Assembly: GCF_036850765.1 (NCBI RefSeq)
Contig: NC_089493.1
Location: 12,835,632-12,899,631, forward strand
Direction: 5' to 3'
DNA from: Saccopteryx bilineata
Taxonomy: Eukaryota > Chordata > Mammalia > Chiroptera > Emballonuridae
DNA length: 64,000 nucleotides
The stretch's first letter is position 1. Each line of letters opens with the position of its first letter. A program made the translations under genes and the position numbers. Shown here piece by piece: positions 10,450 through 22,318 of this stretch. A model generated the notes under the pieces. The model was not told the DNA's origin. It made no database searches and was given only the letters and a program-made list of their open reading frames with translations.

Positions 10450-11900
10450 CGATAACAGCGCCTTCTTCTGGACGCCTCCTGAAGGAGCAGCCTGAGGCTC
10501 TTCTTCAGGTGGTGTCAGTTTTCTGAAACACATTGTGTTGTTTTGCCTGGCTTGTCTCTTTTTTCCATCATACATTTGCTCGTAAGCAGATAATGCACCT
10601 TGAACATTCCTCTCTATTAGGGAAAACCTTTTGGTGTTGGAGTTCACGTTTTCAAAGGTTGAAGGAGCTTGTTGAGGTCCACAAAAGCTTCTGCTGAACC
10701 CTTCACTGTGGATTTTTTTTGGGGGGTGGTCTTCTTCTCCTCCTCCTGTAGTTTCCTCTTCTCTTGTCTCTTCCTCAGCTGTGCACTCCTGTTCCAGGTC
10801 CAACACCTCGTTAGCTCCCTCAGGAGCCCCCCAGGACCCCATGTCACCCACAGCCAGGTTACAGTTCACCATCCCAGCCACGGCCTTGGTGACCTGCCCA
10901 AACCTCATTCTAGCAAATCCTTTGAAGCCACGGACGAACCTCTGGAGGGTCTCCTTCCAGATGCCGCTCGGGGGTCCCTGGCGACAGCAGCCCTGCCCCC
11001 ACACGGTGTCTGATGCAGTCACAGGTGCTGAGATCCTTCCGGAACTGCACCGCTGCCTTCTCGGCGTCTTCCGCAAGCGCAGCTTGCCTGGGCGCAGGTC
11101 CCCCTCGGGTAGTAGGCTTTAGAAGCTGCCAGCACTCCTCGATCTATTGTTTGGATCAAAGAGGTAGCGTCTGGAGGGAGAAGCACCACTTTGCTATTGG
11201 GATGAAGGTCACCAGGAAAAGGAGGATGTCTGAGAGCGTTCTCAACAATAAGCAAAACCTTGAAAGCTGTGTGATTCTCTAAACATACCTGTTTAGTTGA
11301 CAAAGCAACTCAGGTGGCCGTCTTGGAAGAGGAGCTGGCTCACCTATGACTTCTCGTTGCTCCTGCCGTTCACTGGCAGTGTGTGCTAAGTGATGAGCTT
11401 GAAGGCCCTGGGGTCTCACTGTGCCAGATCACAGAGGCATTCACTGTGTCACTTAAGCATTGCCCCCAAGCGAGACCGTTATCCTGTCAGAAGCCTTGAG
11501 ACCGGCATTGACCTGGCTTCCTCACGGGCAAAGTCCTTTCAGGGTACATTTCCAGGATAGGGAGCTTCCATCCAGATTGAATATTTGCCGCATCAAGTCA
11601 TTTCCCCCGCGATCAGATTTTCTCGAGTTTCCAAAAGTCCTTCAGCTGCCTTCCCCTCAGCGCTGGCAGGCTCACCCCTCACCTTCACGTCGCGTAGTGA
11701 ATAACGGTTCTTGAACTGTTCAAATAACCTAGAGCTAGCTGTGGATTCATCACAGTCACGCCCAGTCCCTGATTTCCACATTGCAAACAAACTTTCTGCT
11801 CCGGTCGTGATCACCACAGCGCTGAGAGGGACGTGTTTCTGCGTCTGGTCTTCAGTCCGGGCCGTTGGAAGTTTCTCCATGTCTGACACAGGCCCTCCTC
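10450..11900 (-). pseudogene. Decayed Tigger transposase remnant
   Basis: Minus-strand frames carry recognisable pieces of a Tigger (DDE, CENP-B-like) transposase in the right order. First is FEQFKNRYSLRDVKV in the DNA-binding region (about 11890-11593). Next is FKVLLIVENA with LPPDATSLIQTIDRGV, the catalytic-domain block with its second and third acidic positions (about 11300-11150). Last is a C-terminal tail ending RFSLIERNVQGALSAYEQMY (about 10680-10570). The frames are shifted and interrupted, so there is no functional protein. I found no sign that it has been adopted as a host gene. Confidence 0.8.
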
Positions 11901-14300
11901 GGATTTGCGTTAGGTCTCACTGCCTTCCGTGAAGCAGATCCGTTAGCAGCTTGTCACTTGGTTCTTGTTCTTCAAGGTTGTAGCTCTGACAGGAAGGGAC
12001 AGGCCTGGCTGGTGAGCAGGAGCTGTCACTGATTTCTACCTTTGTCACCCTCAATCACTGCTTCCAGGTCAGTCACTCGACACGGCCTCTTGCTGGCAAT
12101 GTGAGCAGTGAGTGTGCATGCTTAGGGGCCATGGTGAACAAAACACAAGGTTAAATCGAGCCCAAGAGGAAAGGGTGCACTTGGGAGATACGGTTAACAC
12201 GAGACGTGAGGCTGCGGCCAGCACAACACGGCACAATGCTTTCCAGCAAACCTTCCTTTTTAATAAGTAGAGAGAGTGCACTCTAGAATAACATGAATCT
12301 ATAGCAGAGTGAACACACAGCCCAATAACACGGGTGCTTATTATCATTAGCAGCAAGTACTGTGTACTGTCTGTAACTGCCTGAGCCATGCTTTCACGCC
12401 ACGGGCAGCACTGCGCATGTCTCTACACCGGCATCACCACGAGTACGTGAGCAGCGCAATGCTGGACGTCTGGACAGCTACGATGTCACTGGGCAAGGGG
12501 AATTCTTCAGCTCCATTATCTTGAATGGGACCACCGTATACACGGTCCGTGTTGACTGAACCAACATTATAACTCGCATGATTGTATGGCAGTTTTTGCA
12601 TCTGTTCCTATTGAGGCTTGGGATACAGGCGGAATACCACAAGAGGTTAGTGTTCACTGTGAGGGGGTGGAGGGGCCGCCGCACGTGACCTGCCTCGGGC
12701 ACCGGAGACCTGGCCTCGGCCAAAAGAATCTGGCGAAGGTGAATGACCAGATTCCTCAGGTCCACACCCTACGGGGCTTCCTCAGAGCAGTGGGCCAGGG
12801 CCTGGCAGCCCCGTGAATGAGGGGAATAATAATGATACCTAGCTGTGGTATTTTATTTCTGTCCCTGCTCTTTGGCGTTTTATGACTGTCATCCTGTTCG
12901 CTCCTCACGTCAGTCCTGTTGGTGGCCTTGTGTCCCTGCCCGCGCGCGGGGTCTCTGAGCAGCAGGGCTCGGGGAGGGGCAGGGGACTGTCTAGGTTCTC
13001 GTTTGAGTGCTGTGTACATGACAAGGCAGCTAGCTGCCTGGGGAAACTGCTGAGGAAGGAACGGGGTGTTGATGGAGCAGAGGAGAAAGGACATTCAGGG
13101 GGCAGTCCTGCTGGGCAGGGGGTTTGGGAAGCTGCAGGAGGGCCTTAAGACCCTGAGGCCAAGAGAAGCGGCCAGAGGTCCACAGAGGGGCAGTCGGAAG
13201 ACACAGTCAGCTCCACCTGCTTTCTCTGGGGTTTGGGGGCCTCGGACTGGGGTCTGTTCAGCAGGGAAAGAGCAGCTCCTTTGAACTTAGAGACCTTTTC
13301 CTTCTCCACCCTGGGCATTCCCCCTCCGCCTCCTAGGTCCCACGCTGGCCCTGCCTGCCCAGAGAGACAGGAAGCACAGAACCAAGTGTGCTGTGGGTAC
13401 CACGCCCAAGGCCTCTTCTGGGAAAGACCAGGGCGGAACTGCAGAAATTTTCTACTCAGCTCGGAAGACTTTCATTGTCTCATTAAAACCTTAAAAGCCA
13501 AAGGCACTAATGGGTTGGCAGACGCTCTGGGGTGTTTGAGAGAACAGATAAACACAGAATGGTAGACAGGCCTAATGACTCCAGGGTCCGGTACTTCCTA
13601 CCCCCAAGGGAGAAAGGCTGGTCCTCTGGCGTTACATCAAGGCTTCAGCAACTCACAGATTACAGAAATAGTTTAGCCTGGAGGGTCGTGGGAGTCTGCC
13701 CCTTCTCCTAATTCTCCAGCAACTCCAATTAGCTAGGCAACTTGGGAAGCCCTCATTTTTGGACACTATCCCTGTCTTACCTGCCTCACAGGGTTTTAAA
13801 GAGGCTTCAACAATACAATGAATGGGAAACCTCTTTGAAAACGGTGGAGTTCTGTACTTGACACAAATGATCACACTGTGATATTATTAGCAATCCAAAT
13901 GTTGTACTAATCATCTAGTTAACATATTTTAAAGTTAATATGCTTCATAAGATGATGCATCGTATATACATGGCGCATTCATCCCATCGTATATATGGCC
14001 AAAATCATATGCCATCCCTCAGTTTTATTATTATTATTCTATTATTAGTTTTAGTATTTTAGAGTCGGGCAAGTAGAATATGCTAGGTTACATGTCATTC
14101 CCCTTTGTTGCTTGTGGGAACACTGGGTTTCTAAATGGCAATGTCATTATTGTCTCTATGGGCCATAGCAAACAAAGACCATCTAGTGAGTGGAAAACAA
14201 TGGTCCGCATATAACTCTTTCCTGTCCTGCATTCAATAGTCAATAAAAAGGCATTTAGTGCTGACATGTTTGTGTTGAATCCTGGGTGCCCCTTGCTTAC

Positions 14301-14449
14301 CAGTTGATGAGACCCCAGGGATTTTCTGCGCAACAAGGAAGAGATCATCAATGGGGTCAACCAGATGCTTGATGTTCATTTTCCTGGCGTTGTAGTGATT
14401 GCCGTCAGCAGCCCTTCCTGTGCGCTCTATCGCCACCAGGTGGTCGAAT
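14301..14449 (-). CDS. DGLUCY: DGLUCY coding exon 9 (DUF4392 domain)
   Basis: It encodes residues about 432-482: [20 protein letters not shown], then [18 protein letters not shown] and KIPGVSSTG. The AIER.GRA.DG.YYN.R...I..  pattern is diagnostic of DUF4392 proteins; here the human Tyr-Tyr is His-Tyr. The acceptor is TTCCCTGGCAG|ATTCG and the donor is CAACTG|GTAAGC, phase 2 in and phase 1 out. The exon is 149 bp and intact. Confidence 0.94.
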
Positions 14450-14926
14450 CTGCCAGGGAACAAGAGCACATGAGAGTGTGGCCGCCGTGCTGTAGGGGGT
14501 GCCTTCCTAGGTTTGCGTCAGGGGCACTTCACTCTTTCTTTGATTCCTTCATTCTTGCAGAACTTGGCCGCGCGTCTACTATGTGCCAGGGCCTCTGCTG
14601 GGGAGCACTGGGAGTAAAGATATCAGAATTCTTAGCAATTATTAGAGCCAGAGGCTGCGAGAGCAGGAAGGCTGCCAGTCAGGGTCATGGCCCCGGACAG
14701 TGCCGGTGCCGGGCACAGGCCTCCATTAACCAGCGGGGGAGCCGGCACCAGTGGTTTGAGTGTTGGCTGCTATTGGCTCACCACCACTGCCCTCTTCCAG
14801 GATCTTGTTCGGTTTACAGACACAAACAGACTTAAAGAGGAAGTGAAATATTAGACCAGTGAATCTACCATGAGGCAAACTTCTTTAGTCAGAAAGAGAT
14901 GGAGAGATGAAGGGTAGAGATGGCAC

Positions 14927-14938
14927 GGGGGGGGGGGG
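14927..14938. repeat. Poly-G run
   Basis: Ten or more consecutive G bases in intron 8, a likely site of sequencing or length error. Confidence 0.8.
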
Positions 14939-15244
14939 CAAGAATGAGGGCTGTGGGATGGGATCCTGCAGGGCCCCCTGCCCCTGGCCCTGCGTGAGCT
15001 GCCTGGCCTCTCTGACCTCATGTTCCGCACTGGCCACATGACCTCACAACAGCACCACTCTCCTGCAGCCTGAAGAGAGCTAAGAGAGAAAACGCACAAG
15101 AGGCGCTTCGCAGGAAGCACTGCACCTTCTCAGTGCTCAGCAAGTGTGGTGGTTGTTACTGTTATTAAGAGGAACACTGTTTTGTTCATCCAATTATAGA
15201 ACATGAATGCTGTGCTTTCATAGCTCTCTAAATCCCTACCCCAC

Positions 15245-15845
15245 CACGATGGAGTTCATCAAAATCTTAACTCTGCTGTGGAAAACAGTATGGTGGTTAA
15301 ACTTTGAATAGAATTACTATATGACCCAGCAATTCCACTCCTGGTATACACTCAAATGAATTGAAAGCTGGGTGTCAAACAGATATTTATACACCCATAT
15401 TCCTCAGCAGCATTATTCACAGTAGACAAAAGGTAGAAGCAACCCATATCAATGGACAAATAAGCAGAATGTGGTACATACATGCAATAGAATACTACTC
15501 AGCCTTGAAAAGGACGGATTCTGATACGTTATGACGTGGATGAATCTCAGTGATATAAGCCACTCAACATGGCAAATACTAGGTGATTCCACTCACATGC
15601 GGTCCCTAGAATGGTCAGGTGGAGAGAAATATAAAGTAAAATGGTGGCCACCAGGGGCGAGGGTCGGGAAGAGTGTTTGATGGGACAGAGTTTCAGTCCG
15701 GGAAGGTGAACAGGTTCTGGAGACAGATGGTGGTGATGGTTGCACGACAATGTGCACGCACTCAGATGGTAAATCTACCACACACTTAACAGGGTAACCG
15801 TGGTCCGTTTCACGTTATGTATAGTTTGCCAGAATAAAAGCCTCT
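15245..15845 (+). mobile_element. L1 3' end (old subfamily)
   Basis: It carries L1 3'-terminal phrases such as TATATGACCCAGCAATTCCA and ACTACTCAGCCTTGAAAAGG. No open reading frame is retained. The subfamily is not assigned. Confidence 0.8.
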
Positions 15846-16728
15846 GAACTCTGGATGCCTTCTCTGTACATGGTTTTTAAAAGCAGAATCTTCCTGCCGG
15901 TCCATGTCCTTCGGCTGTGCTAGGAAGTGGCAGCGGCGCGTGTGCTTGGCTGAGCAGGCCGCTGAGTGGGTGCTGGACAGGAAGCCCGAGGCCACGTGGC
16001 CAGGGCGGGAGAGGCGGCCACCGAGAAGCAGAAGGGACAGGAGGAAGGAGCTGACCCTGTGTCTCCTCTAGGTCTGCACCTGAGGTGATGACGAGGACCT
16101 GCACGAGAGCTCCAGCTGAGATCACGGCGTCCCCTGCTCTGGAAGGGGAGCATGGCTGGAGCCCCCCACACACACAGGACAACTCGGTGCGTACCTGTGA
16201 AGGTGGGCTGATTTTCTTTTTAAGCCAGAAGGCCTCACTAAGCGACCGTGGGAAGTAATTCCCTCCTGGGAAGTCTACTGCCTGGGAAAAGTTCATGCGT
16301 CTTCCCCAAAGAGAGCCGGCCTCTCTCTCCCTGCGATCAGATCTGGCTCCCTTCCCTCCACTCAGCAAACAGAGCGGCACCTGGGTTATCTGGCATCAGG
16401 GTCCTGCCCAAGGGGACTTGCTAGCTGCCCCCTGGGGAGCCAGGGCTTTGTGTGCATGCCAACCATTCAGAGAATGAAAACATTTCTAACAGGCGCCACA
16501 CACATTCTTGCCACTTTAAATAGCATATCAGAGCTGCAATGGAATTTTTCCATGGTGACTCAGGCCCTCATTGTGAACACCTGATTTTGCTGTGGGCTAC
16601 AATGTAGTTATACCCTCCAGGCCTATTAAAGCACTGTTTTTAAATTCTAAGTAGGCACTCATTAGTGGGTGTAAAATAAATGTATTAGGTCAGGTCAGCA
16701 TTTTTTGAAAAGTAGACAAAAACAGAGT

Positions 16729-16777
16729 GGAATAGAATAGAATAGAATAGAATAGAATAGAATAGAATAGAATAGAA
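16729..16777. repeat. (AATAG)n pentanucleotide microsatellite
   Basis: About nine nearly perfect AATAG units. Confidence 0.96.
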
Positions 16778-16841
16778 AATGTCCAAATATATTATTGCAT
16801 GGAGCAAGAGTAAATACTGTTTTTGGAAACTTCTGATTCAA

Positions 16842-16884
16842 GTGTGTGTGTGTGTATGTGTGTGTGTATGTGTGTGTGTGTGTG
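16842..16884. repeat. (GT)n microsatellite
   Basis: GT repeats broken by two TATG interruptions. Confidence 0.93.
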
Positions 16885-17484
16885 GTTTGCCAGGCATAAT
16901 GTGTCACTGTGGATTGCTGTCAAAAACAGTTTGCAAAACATGGTCCTAGAAGTTATAGATATGAAATACATGCTACGTACAATAAAGTGATTTTCATGTT
17001 TGACCACAACACACAGTAAAAAAAAAAAATACACACACACACACCCCCTCACACACACCCCCATGTTTCACAAGCGAGTGTTTGCTATTACTATACAAGA
17101 CATACATTGATATTTCTATTTCATTTTCCAAAGGCGTTCATTACCCCCCACTGAAATGATTTCACTACTCTCCAATGGACCATTACCCAGTTTGAGAAAC
17201 TGCTCTTTTTTGTTTTTTATAATTTTCTTCTCCCTCTATCAAGAAGACATGCCATTTCTCAGGGACCTGCTACTTCGAGAGACCCTCTCCAAAGCCCCCT
17301 GTGCACCCTGAAACTCCCAGGACACCTTGAAACCCTAGCCTCGTTGGTTAGTCTGGCCCACTGGACCCTGTGGGCTCGTGGCTTTGTTTGAGGGCTGCGG
17401 TGTGCGGGAACATAGTTGACAAAGTTCACAGCATGTGGGCTTGCCCACTATCACCCACTTTCAACAGGGAAGGGACACACGTAC

Positions 17485-17584
17485 CTAAGACGCTTGGGGT
17501 CCCTGTCATCGCAGAGAAATGCCTGAGCAACTTCTGCTGATCCGCCCTGGTAAGTTAATATTGGGATCTGCGTCTTCAGAACAC
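17485..17584 (-). CDS. DGLUCY: DGLUCY coding exon 8 (DUF4392 domain)
   Basis: A short exon (100 bp), too small to appear as a long open frame, recovered from homology and splicing. It encodes residues about 399-432: [20 protein letters not shown], then [13 protein letters not shown], matching the human segment in length. The acceptor is CTTTTCAAG|GTGTTC and the donor is CGTCTTAG|GTACGT, phase 1 in and phase 2 out, which fits both neighbours. Its protein role in the domain is not known to me in detail. Confidence 0.92.
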
Positions 17585-17934
17585 CTTGAAAAGAAAGGCA
17601 AAGAGTGGACACATCAGCCTAGTGTGAATTTTGCGAATTCCTGTTGGCTTTTCAAAAGCTGCTTTGGACATTTTCATTTCCATATTGAATGACATGTACC
17701 TGTAGAATAGTTTGTTTAGGTAAGCTGAGACTTTGACCCAGAGGATATTTAAGGTTGTTGACTTTTAATCCTGAGTAAACCCTAGGGCTGGGGAGGGGGA
17801 GGTGAAATGAGGCTGGTGTCACCAATATTGTGGCTAGCAAGTACATTCCCCGTAGATGCCACAATACCACGTGAACACAGGCCTGTCTTAAGTCACTGTT
17901 CTCATGATGCTGGGGACACATCTGGTGACATGCA

Positions 17935-18060
17935 GGCTCTCATTTCATTTTCACAATTCTGTGAGATAAGAACCGTTGTGATCCCCATTTTACAGAGGAG
18001 TTAAACTGAGGGTCAGAGATACTAAGTTACTAGGGCAAAGCAAGTATGCAGGTCAGTGTA
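17935..18060 (-). repeat. MIR SINE fragment
   Basis: The phrase CCCCATTTTACAGAGGAG followed by a GTTACT/CAAAG segment is the reverse complement of the MIR core. Confidence 0.65.
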
Positions 18061-18904
18061 ACAACCCCAGTTCCCACCCAGACAGGCAGCCTAGCAGAGC
18101 AGGGAACATAACCTGTCCCCACGTGGGCTCACATGGTAGGCACAGCCTCAGGAAAGGAAGGTCAAGGCAAGATGAGACCTTGCACCTGAGCTGCAAAGAA
18201 CCAACTTATCAACATTGTCAATTTATACTCAAGGCAAGGAAGAAGTGACTCAGCTTTTCCCTCTTTAAACATTTCCTAGGCTTCCATTATAAAAAGAACT
18301 GGAATTACTGTCATTAAAAGGTCAAAATCACTTTTATTTTCTTCATCCACACATATAATGAAAGTTCTATAAAATCCAACAAAGCAAATTGTACCCACTA
18401 AGCCACTGTGTGGACGAGCTCATGTCTGAGCTCAAGTTCAACTTGAGCCCCTGGGCGAGGCGAACAGGTGAGCAGGGCAGAGCCATCAACTTCTGGGAAA
18501 GGGGGTGGCTAAAAATATCCACCAGACCAGTTCTTAGATGGTGTCAGCCTGTTGGTGGCTGTTGGCACAGGTGGCCGTCCCTTCTCCTTGATGACAACAG
18601 GGTCCCTTGGTTTTCCTCCTTCCCCTTTGCCGCTCCTCTGTGTCCCTGCTGGCCCAACCTCCGTCCTTTCAGCCTCTCCACATGGGGCCTCCCAGGGCAC
18701 AATCGGGGGCCTTTCCCCCTTCTCCACTTATTCCCTTGGTGACCTCATCCGGTGTCGTGACTTTAAAGGTCATCAGTATGCCAACCTCTCTCCAGTTGAT
18801 CCTTCTAGCCCAGATGCTCTCCGGAACTTGGCTCGTGGACCTAACTGCCTGCGTGACCTCTCCACTTGTGTATCTAGTAGGTAGCTCACACTTTCCGGTC
18901 ACCC

Positions 18905-19800
18905 AGGTTCCGACCTGCCTTCTCTTTAAAATTGTAATTGTGGTAAATAGAACATCACGTAACATCTATCATCTTACTCATTTTCAAGTGTAAAGTCCTC
19001 CAGCATTCAGTATATTCATGTTCTTGTCTGACTGACTTCACCATCTTCACTAGAACTGTTACGTCTTCCCAAACTGAAACACTGTACCATGAAATTCACT
19101 CCCTCACTCCCCCAGTCCCTGGCAGCCGCCATTCTTCTTGTCCCTATGATTTTAACCCTCTGAGTAGTATGAACGTTCATGAACATCCTCGTGCCTCCTG
19201 ACCATCCAGAGTACGATCATACAAAATTTTTTATTTTAAAACCATGTAAGGCAACTTTAAAAAAAGGCAAATGTATATTCTTCTTGTTTCCATAAATTGG
19301 TTATCAAACAAACATGATTTTAAGTTAATAAAACCGTAACTGGAACTAATTTCATTTTTTGAAAAAAACTCACTCCCGGCGGTCAGCAAGCATGATAAAA
19401 CTCACTACTCAAAGGTGAATGATTCTAGAGACCTCATATAAGTAGAGTCATATGGTATGTGTCCTTTCGTGTCTGGCTTATTTAATTTAGCATAAGTCTT
19501 CAAGATCCGTCATGTAGCATATAACAGGATCTCCTTCCTTTTAAAGACTGAACATCCCATGGCCTGGACGGACCACGTTTCGTTTGTCCGTTCATTCACT
19601 GACAGACACCTGGTTGCTTCCCCTTCTGTCTATTGTGAATTATGCTGCTATGAATATGGGCGTGCAAATAGCTGTTGGAGTTCCTGTTTTCAATTTTTGA
19701 GGGGTGTATATCCCCCGAAGTGAAGTTGCTGAATCATATAGGTATTTTCTATTTTTAATTTTTTCAGTAACTACCATATGATTATCCTCTGTGGCCGTTA
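18905..19800 (-). mobile_element. Antisense L1 3' region
   Basis: It contains complements of common L1 terminal phrases, such as GTCTATTGTGAATTATGCTG and CATATGATTATCC, and ends in CAGTTTACATTCCCGCCCAC. It is decayed, with no frame retained. Confidence 0.7.
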
Positions 19801-19915
19801 TCAGTTTACATTCCCGCCCACAGCGTGCGAGGGTCAGCCTGCCACACCCACCATCTTCCTAGTCCCAGCTCACAGCAACTCCACCTGGTCAGCTACCCTG
19901 CTGAACACCTTAGAG

Positions 19916-20521
19916 CAGCGGTTCTCAACCTGTGGGTCGCGACCTCGGCGGGGGTTGAACGACCAAAACACAGGGGTCACCTAAAGCCATCGGAGATACA
20001 TATTTTATTTAAAAATGTATTGTATATTGGCCCTGGCCGGTTGGCTCAGTGGTAGAGCGTCGGCCTGGCGTGCGGAAGTCCCGGGTTTGATTCCCGGCCA
20101 GGGCACACAGGAGAAGCGCCCATCTGCTTCTCCACCCCTCCCCTCCTTCCTCTCTGTCTCTCTCTTCCCCTCCCGCAGCCGAGGCTCCATTGGAGCAAAG
20201 ATGGCCCGGGCGCTGGGGATGGCTCCTTGGCCTCTGCCCCAGGCGCTAGAGTGGCTCTGGTCCCAACAGCGCGACGCCCTGGATGGGCAGAGCATCGCCC
20301 CCTGGTGGGCAGAGCGTCGCCCCCTGGTGGGCGTGCCGGGTGGATCCCGGTCGGGTGCATGCGGGAGTCTGTCTGACTGCCTCCCCGTTTCCAGCTTCAG
20401 AAACATAAAAAAAAAAATGTATTGCATAATAAATATGTATTTTCCGATGGCTTTAGGCGACCCCTGCGTTTTGGTCGTTGGACCCCCGCCGGGGTCGCGA
20501 CCCACAGGTTGAGAACCGTTG
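19916..20521. mobile_element. SPIN-like hAT MITE split by a SINE
   Basis: The left end CAGCGGTTCTCAACCTGTGG and the complement of the right end, CAACGGTTCTCAACCTGTGG, match for about 29 bases with one difference. They agree with the Space Invader (SPIN) hAT termini as I remember them. The flanks are an exact 8-bp duplication, CCTTAGAG, at 19908-19915 and 20522-20529. Removing the SINE leaves about 218 bp, a typical size for a non-autonomous SPIN copy. Confidence 0.85.
20030..20417 (+). mobile_element. Rhin-1-like SINE nested in the SPIN-like element
   Basis: A full-length head, TCTC-rich middle and body ending in CAGCTTCAGAAACATAAAAA. It is flanked by a short duplication of the host element (AAAAATGTATTG on the left and AAAATGTATTG on the right). 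Confidence 0.93.
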
Positions 20522-21821
20522 CCTTAGAGCAACTCCTGACACTTCTGTCTCTTCTCTCACTGCACCCAGTCCACCCAGGAATCATCACTCTGCCCTCAGA
20601 GTGTGACTGTGCTGGCTGCTTCTCACAGCCTCCACCTGTACCGTCCGTCTGTCCGGGTTCTCCTGAAATCAGTCAGAGACAGAGACTTGGGTGCGGCGGT
20701 TTATTTTGGGGATGACCCCAGGGCACAGGAAAGGACAGGACGGGGAAAAGCCAGTAGCAGGGTATGTGTATTTTCAAGGTCACTGCTCTGGGCAATGGGG
20801 TCTCCAAAAGATGGAGGCAGGGCACTACCTTCCATCAGCTACTGGTTGAGCCCTCCCCCAGAGCCATTAGCCGCCAAACTTCTGGGCTGAGTGGTTTTTC
20901 ACAGCTGTGGGAAAACCCTGCAGAGCACTGGCTGTGGGGCTGGTCAGGTCAGCGTGACTCAGAACTTGCACCCACTAAAGGGACCTGCCACAGGACACAC
21001 CCCCTCCATGCCACCCTGCCTCCCACCCGCAGGAGCCTGCCTAGTCTCCAGTTTCCCCCCTTGTCCCTCCAGCCACCACGGCGATCCTTTACCTACCCTA
21101 GCGCATGGCCCTCTCCACTCAGTGGGCGCAAGGGCTCCCAACCCCCCCCAGAATAAAAGGCCAGGTGCTCACAGACCCCTCGAGGCCCCTCTCCGACTGG
21201 CCCCTGGGACCTCTCTGTCCCCCTACCCGGCTTCTCTTCTCTTCAGCCCCTCCAGGCCAGTCAGCTGGCCACCGCCCTCTCTTCAACTCCATCTAATGGC
21301 TTGTCACAGACTGGGACATTCTTCTTCCAGCCAGCCCCAACCCCACTCCTGCAGCAACGTCTCCTGGAAGCCTGTCTGAGCATCATGTTTAAACTAGCAG
21401 CCCACCAGGACCATATGCTCCCCTGTTTTCCTGTGATGTCTACTGTCTGCCACACTCCGCTAGAATATGCACCCCAGGAGGATGGGACTGTTGTCAGACT
21501 TGATCACCAACGGATCTCAAGAGCCGAAAATAGTGCCTGGCACATAGTAGGTGCTCAACATACATTTGTGTGATTCGGAGTTCGTATGTTCAGGCACAAC
21601 CTTTCTGGAACTTCCAAAGGAATGGGTGCTTTGGGTATGCCTTCAACCTGCCTGGGCGTGAAGCCCTTTTTCAAGGCTAAAAGGAAATAGTACATTTGAA
21701 GAAGGCATTCTGAGGGACACAGAGAGACAGCACCAGGCTCCCAGCTTATGTGTGAACAGCACCGGCAGAATGGAAGGGAGGGAGGCACCCGAGACCGATA
21801 CTGGCATCCTAGCCTTGCACT

Positions 21822-22318
21822 GCCATCACGCGCGGCCCTGGGAGTGCCCACCCGGGCGCCCCAGGTCATCACGCCATCACGGGCAGCCCTGGGAGTGCCC
21901 ACCCGGGCGCCCCAGGTCATCACGCCATCACGCGCGGCCCTGGGAGTGCCCACCCGGGCGCCCCAGGTCATCACGCCATCACGCGCGGCCCTGGGAGTGC
22001 CCACCCGGGCGCCCCAGGTCATCACGCCATCACGGGCAGCCCTGGGAGTGCCCACCCGGGCGCTCCGGGCCGTCGCGCCATCACGCACAGCTCTGGGAGT
22101 GCCCACCCGGGTGCTCCGGGCCGTTGTGCCATCACGCGCGGCTCTGGGAGTGCCCACCCGGGCCGTCACGCCATCACACGCAGCTCTGGGAGTGCCCACC
22201 CAGGCGCTCCAGGCCGTCGCGCCATCACGCGCGGCCCTGGGAGCACCCACCCGGGCGCCCCGGGCCGTCACGCCATCACACGCGGCCCTGGGAGCGCCCA
22301 CCCGGGCGCTCTGGGAAC
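21822..22318. repeat. GC-rich minisatellite, 51-bp unit, about 10 copies
   Basis: Units start GCCATCACGCGCGGCCCTGG and continue GAGTGCCCACCCGGGCGCCC. Starts fall every 51 bp (21822, 21873, 21924, 21975, 22026, 22077, 22128), with one 42-bp unit at 22128-22169. The unit length is a multiple of three, so it gives 17-residue periodic open frames on both strands, but no family is recognised. Confidence 0.96.

Larger units (their letters stand above)
8363..12586 (-). mobile_element. Tigger (pogo-type) DNA transposon relic, with internal expansions
   Basis: The left end at about 8363-8480 and the segment 9405-9530 resemble successive parts of the MER2/Tigger terminal region. The right end near 12470-12586 (CCATTAT, GGGACCACCGTATA, then GCATGATTG) resembles the opposite end. 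Between them lie transposase remnants on the minus strand. The comparison is with consensus sequences from memory. The copy is old: many substitutions and small gaps. A 44/47-bp minisatellite and a SINE lie inside. Confidence 0.75.
7415..14300 (-). other. DGLUCY: DGLUCY intron 9 with Tigger/minisatellite/SINE composite
   Basis: Non-coding for the host. A Tigger relic covers about 8363-12586, with a minisatellite and a SINE inside it. The flanks 7415-8360 and 12590-14300 hold no recognisable gene; 12590-13650 is moderately GC-rich unique sequence, and 13920-14060 is AT-rich. Confidence 0.8.
14450..17484 (-). other. DGLUCY: DGLUCY intron 8
   Basis: Non-coding. It contains a run of G at 14927-14938, an L1 3' end (15245-15845), an AATAG pentanucleotide array and GT/AC microsatellites (16729-17060). 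Segment 15880-16500 is GC-richer and unique, with no convincing exon. Confidence 0.75.

Noticed and set aside
10447..11076. A 209-codon minus-strand frame as a host gene
   Set aside because: Its sequence is Tigger transposase C terminus inside a decayed transposon.
20015..20512. Frames with a recurrent ALGMAPWPLPQALEWLW pattern, also at 30772, 43772, 55813, 56254 and 63159
   Set aside because: The pattern is encoded by the body of each Rhin-1-like SINE, not by a gene family.
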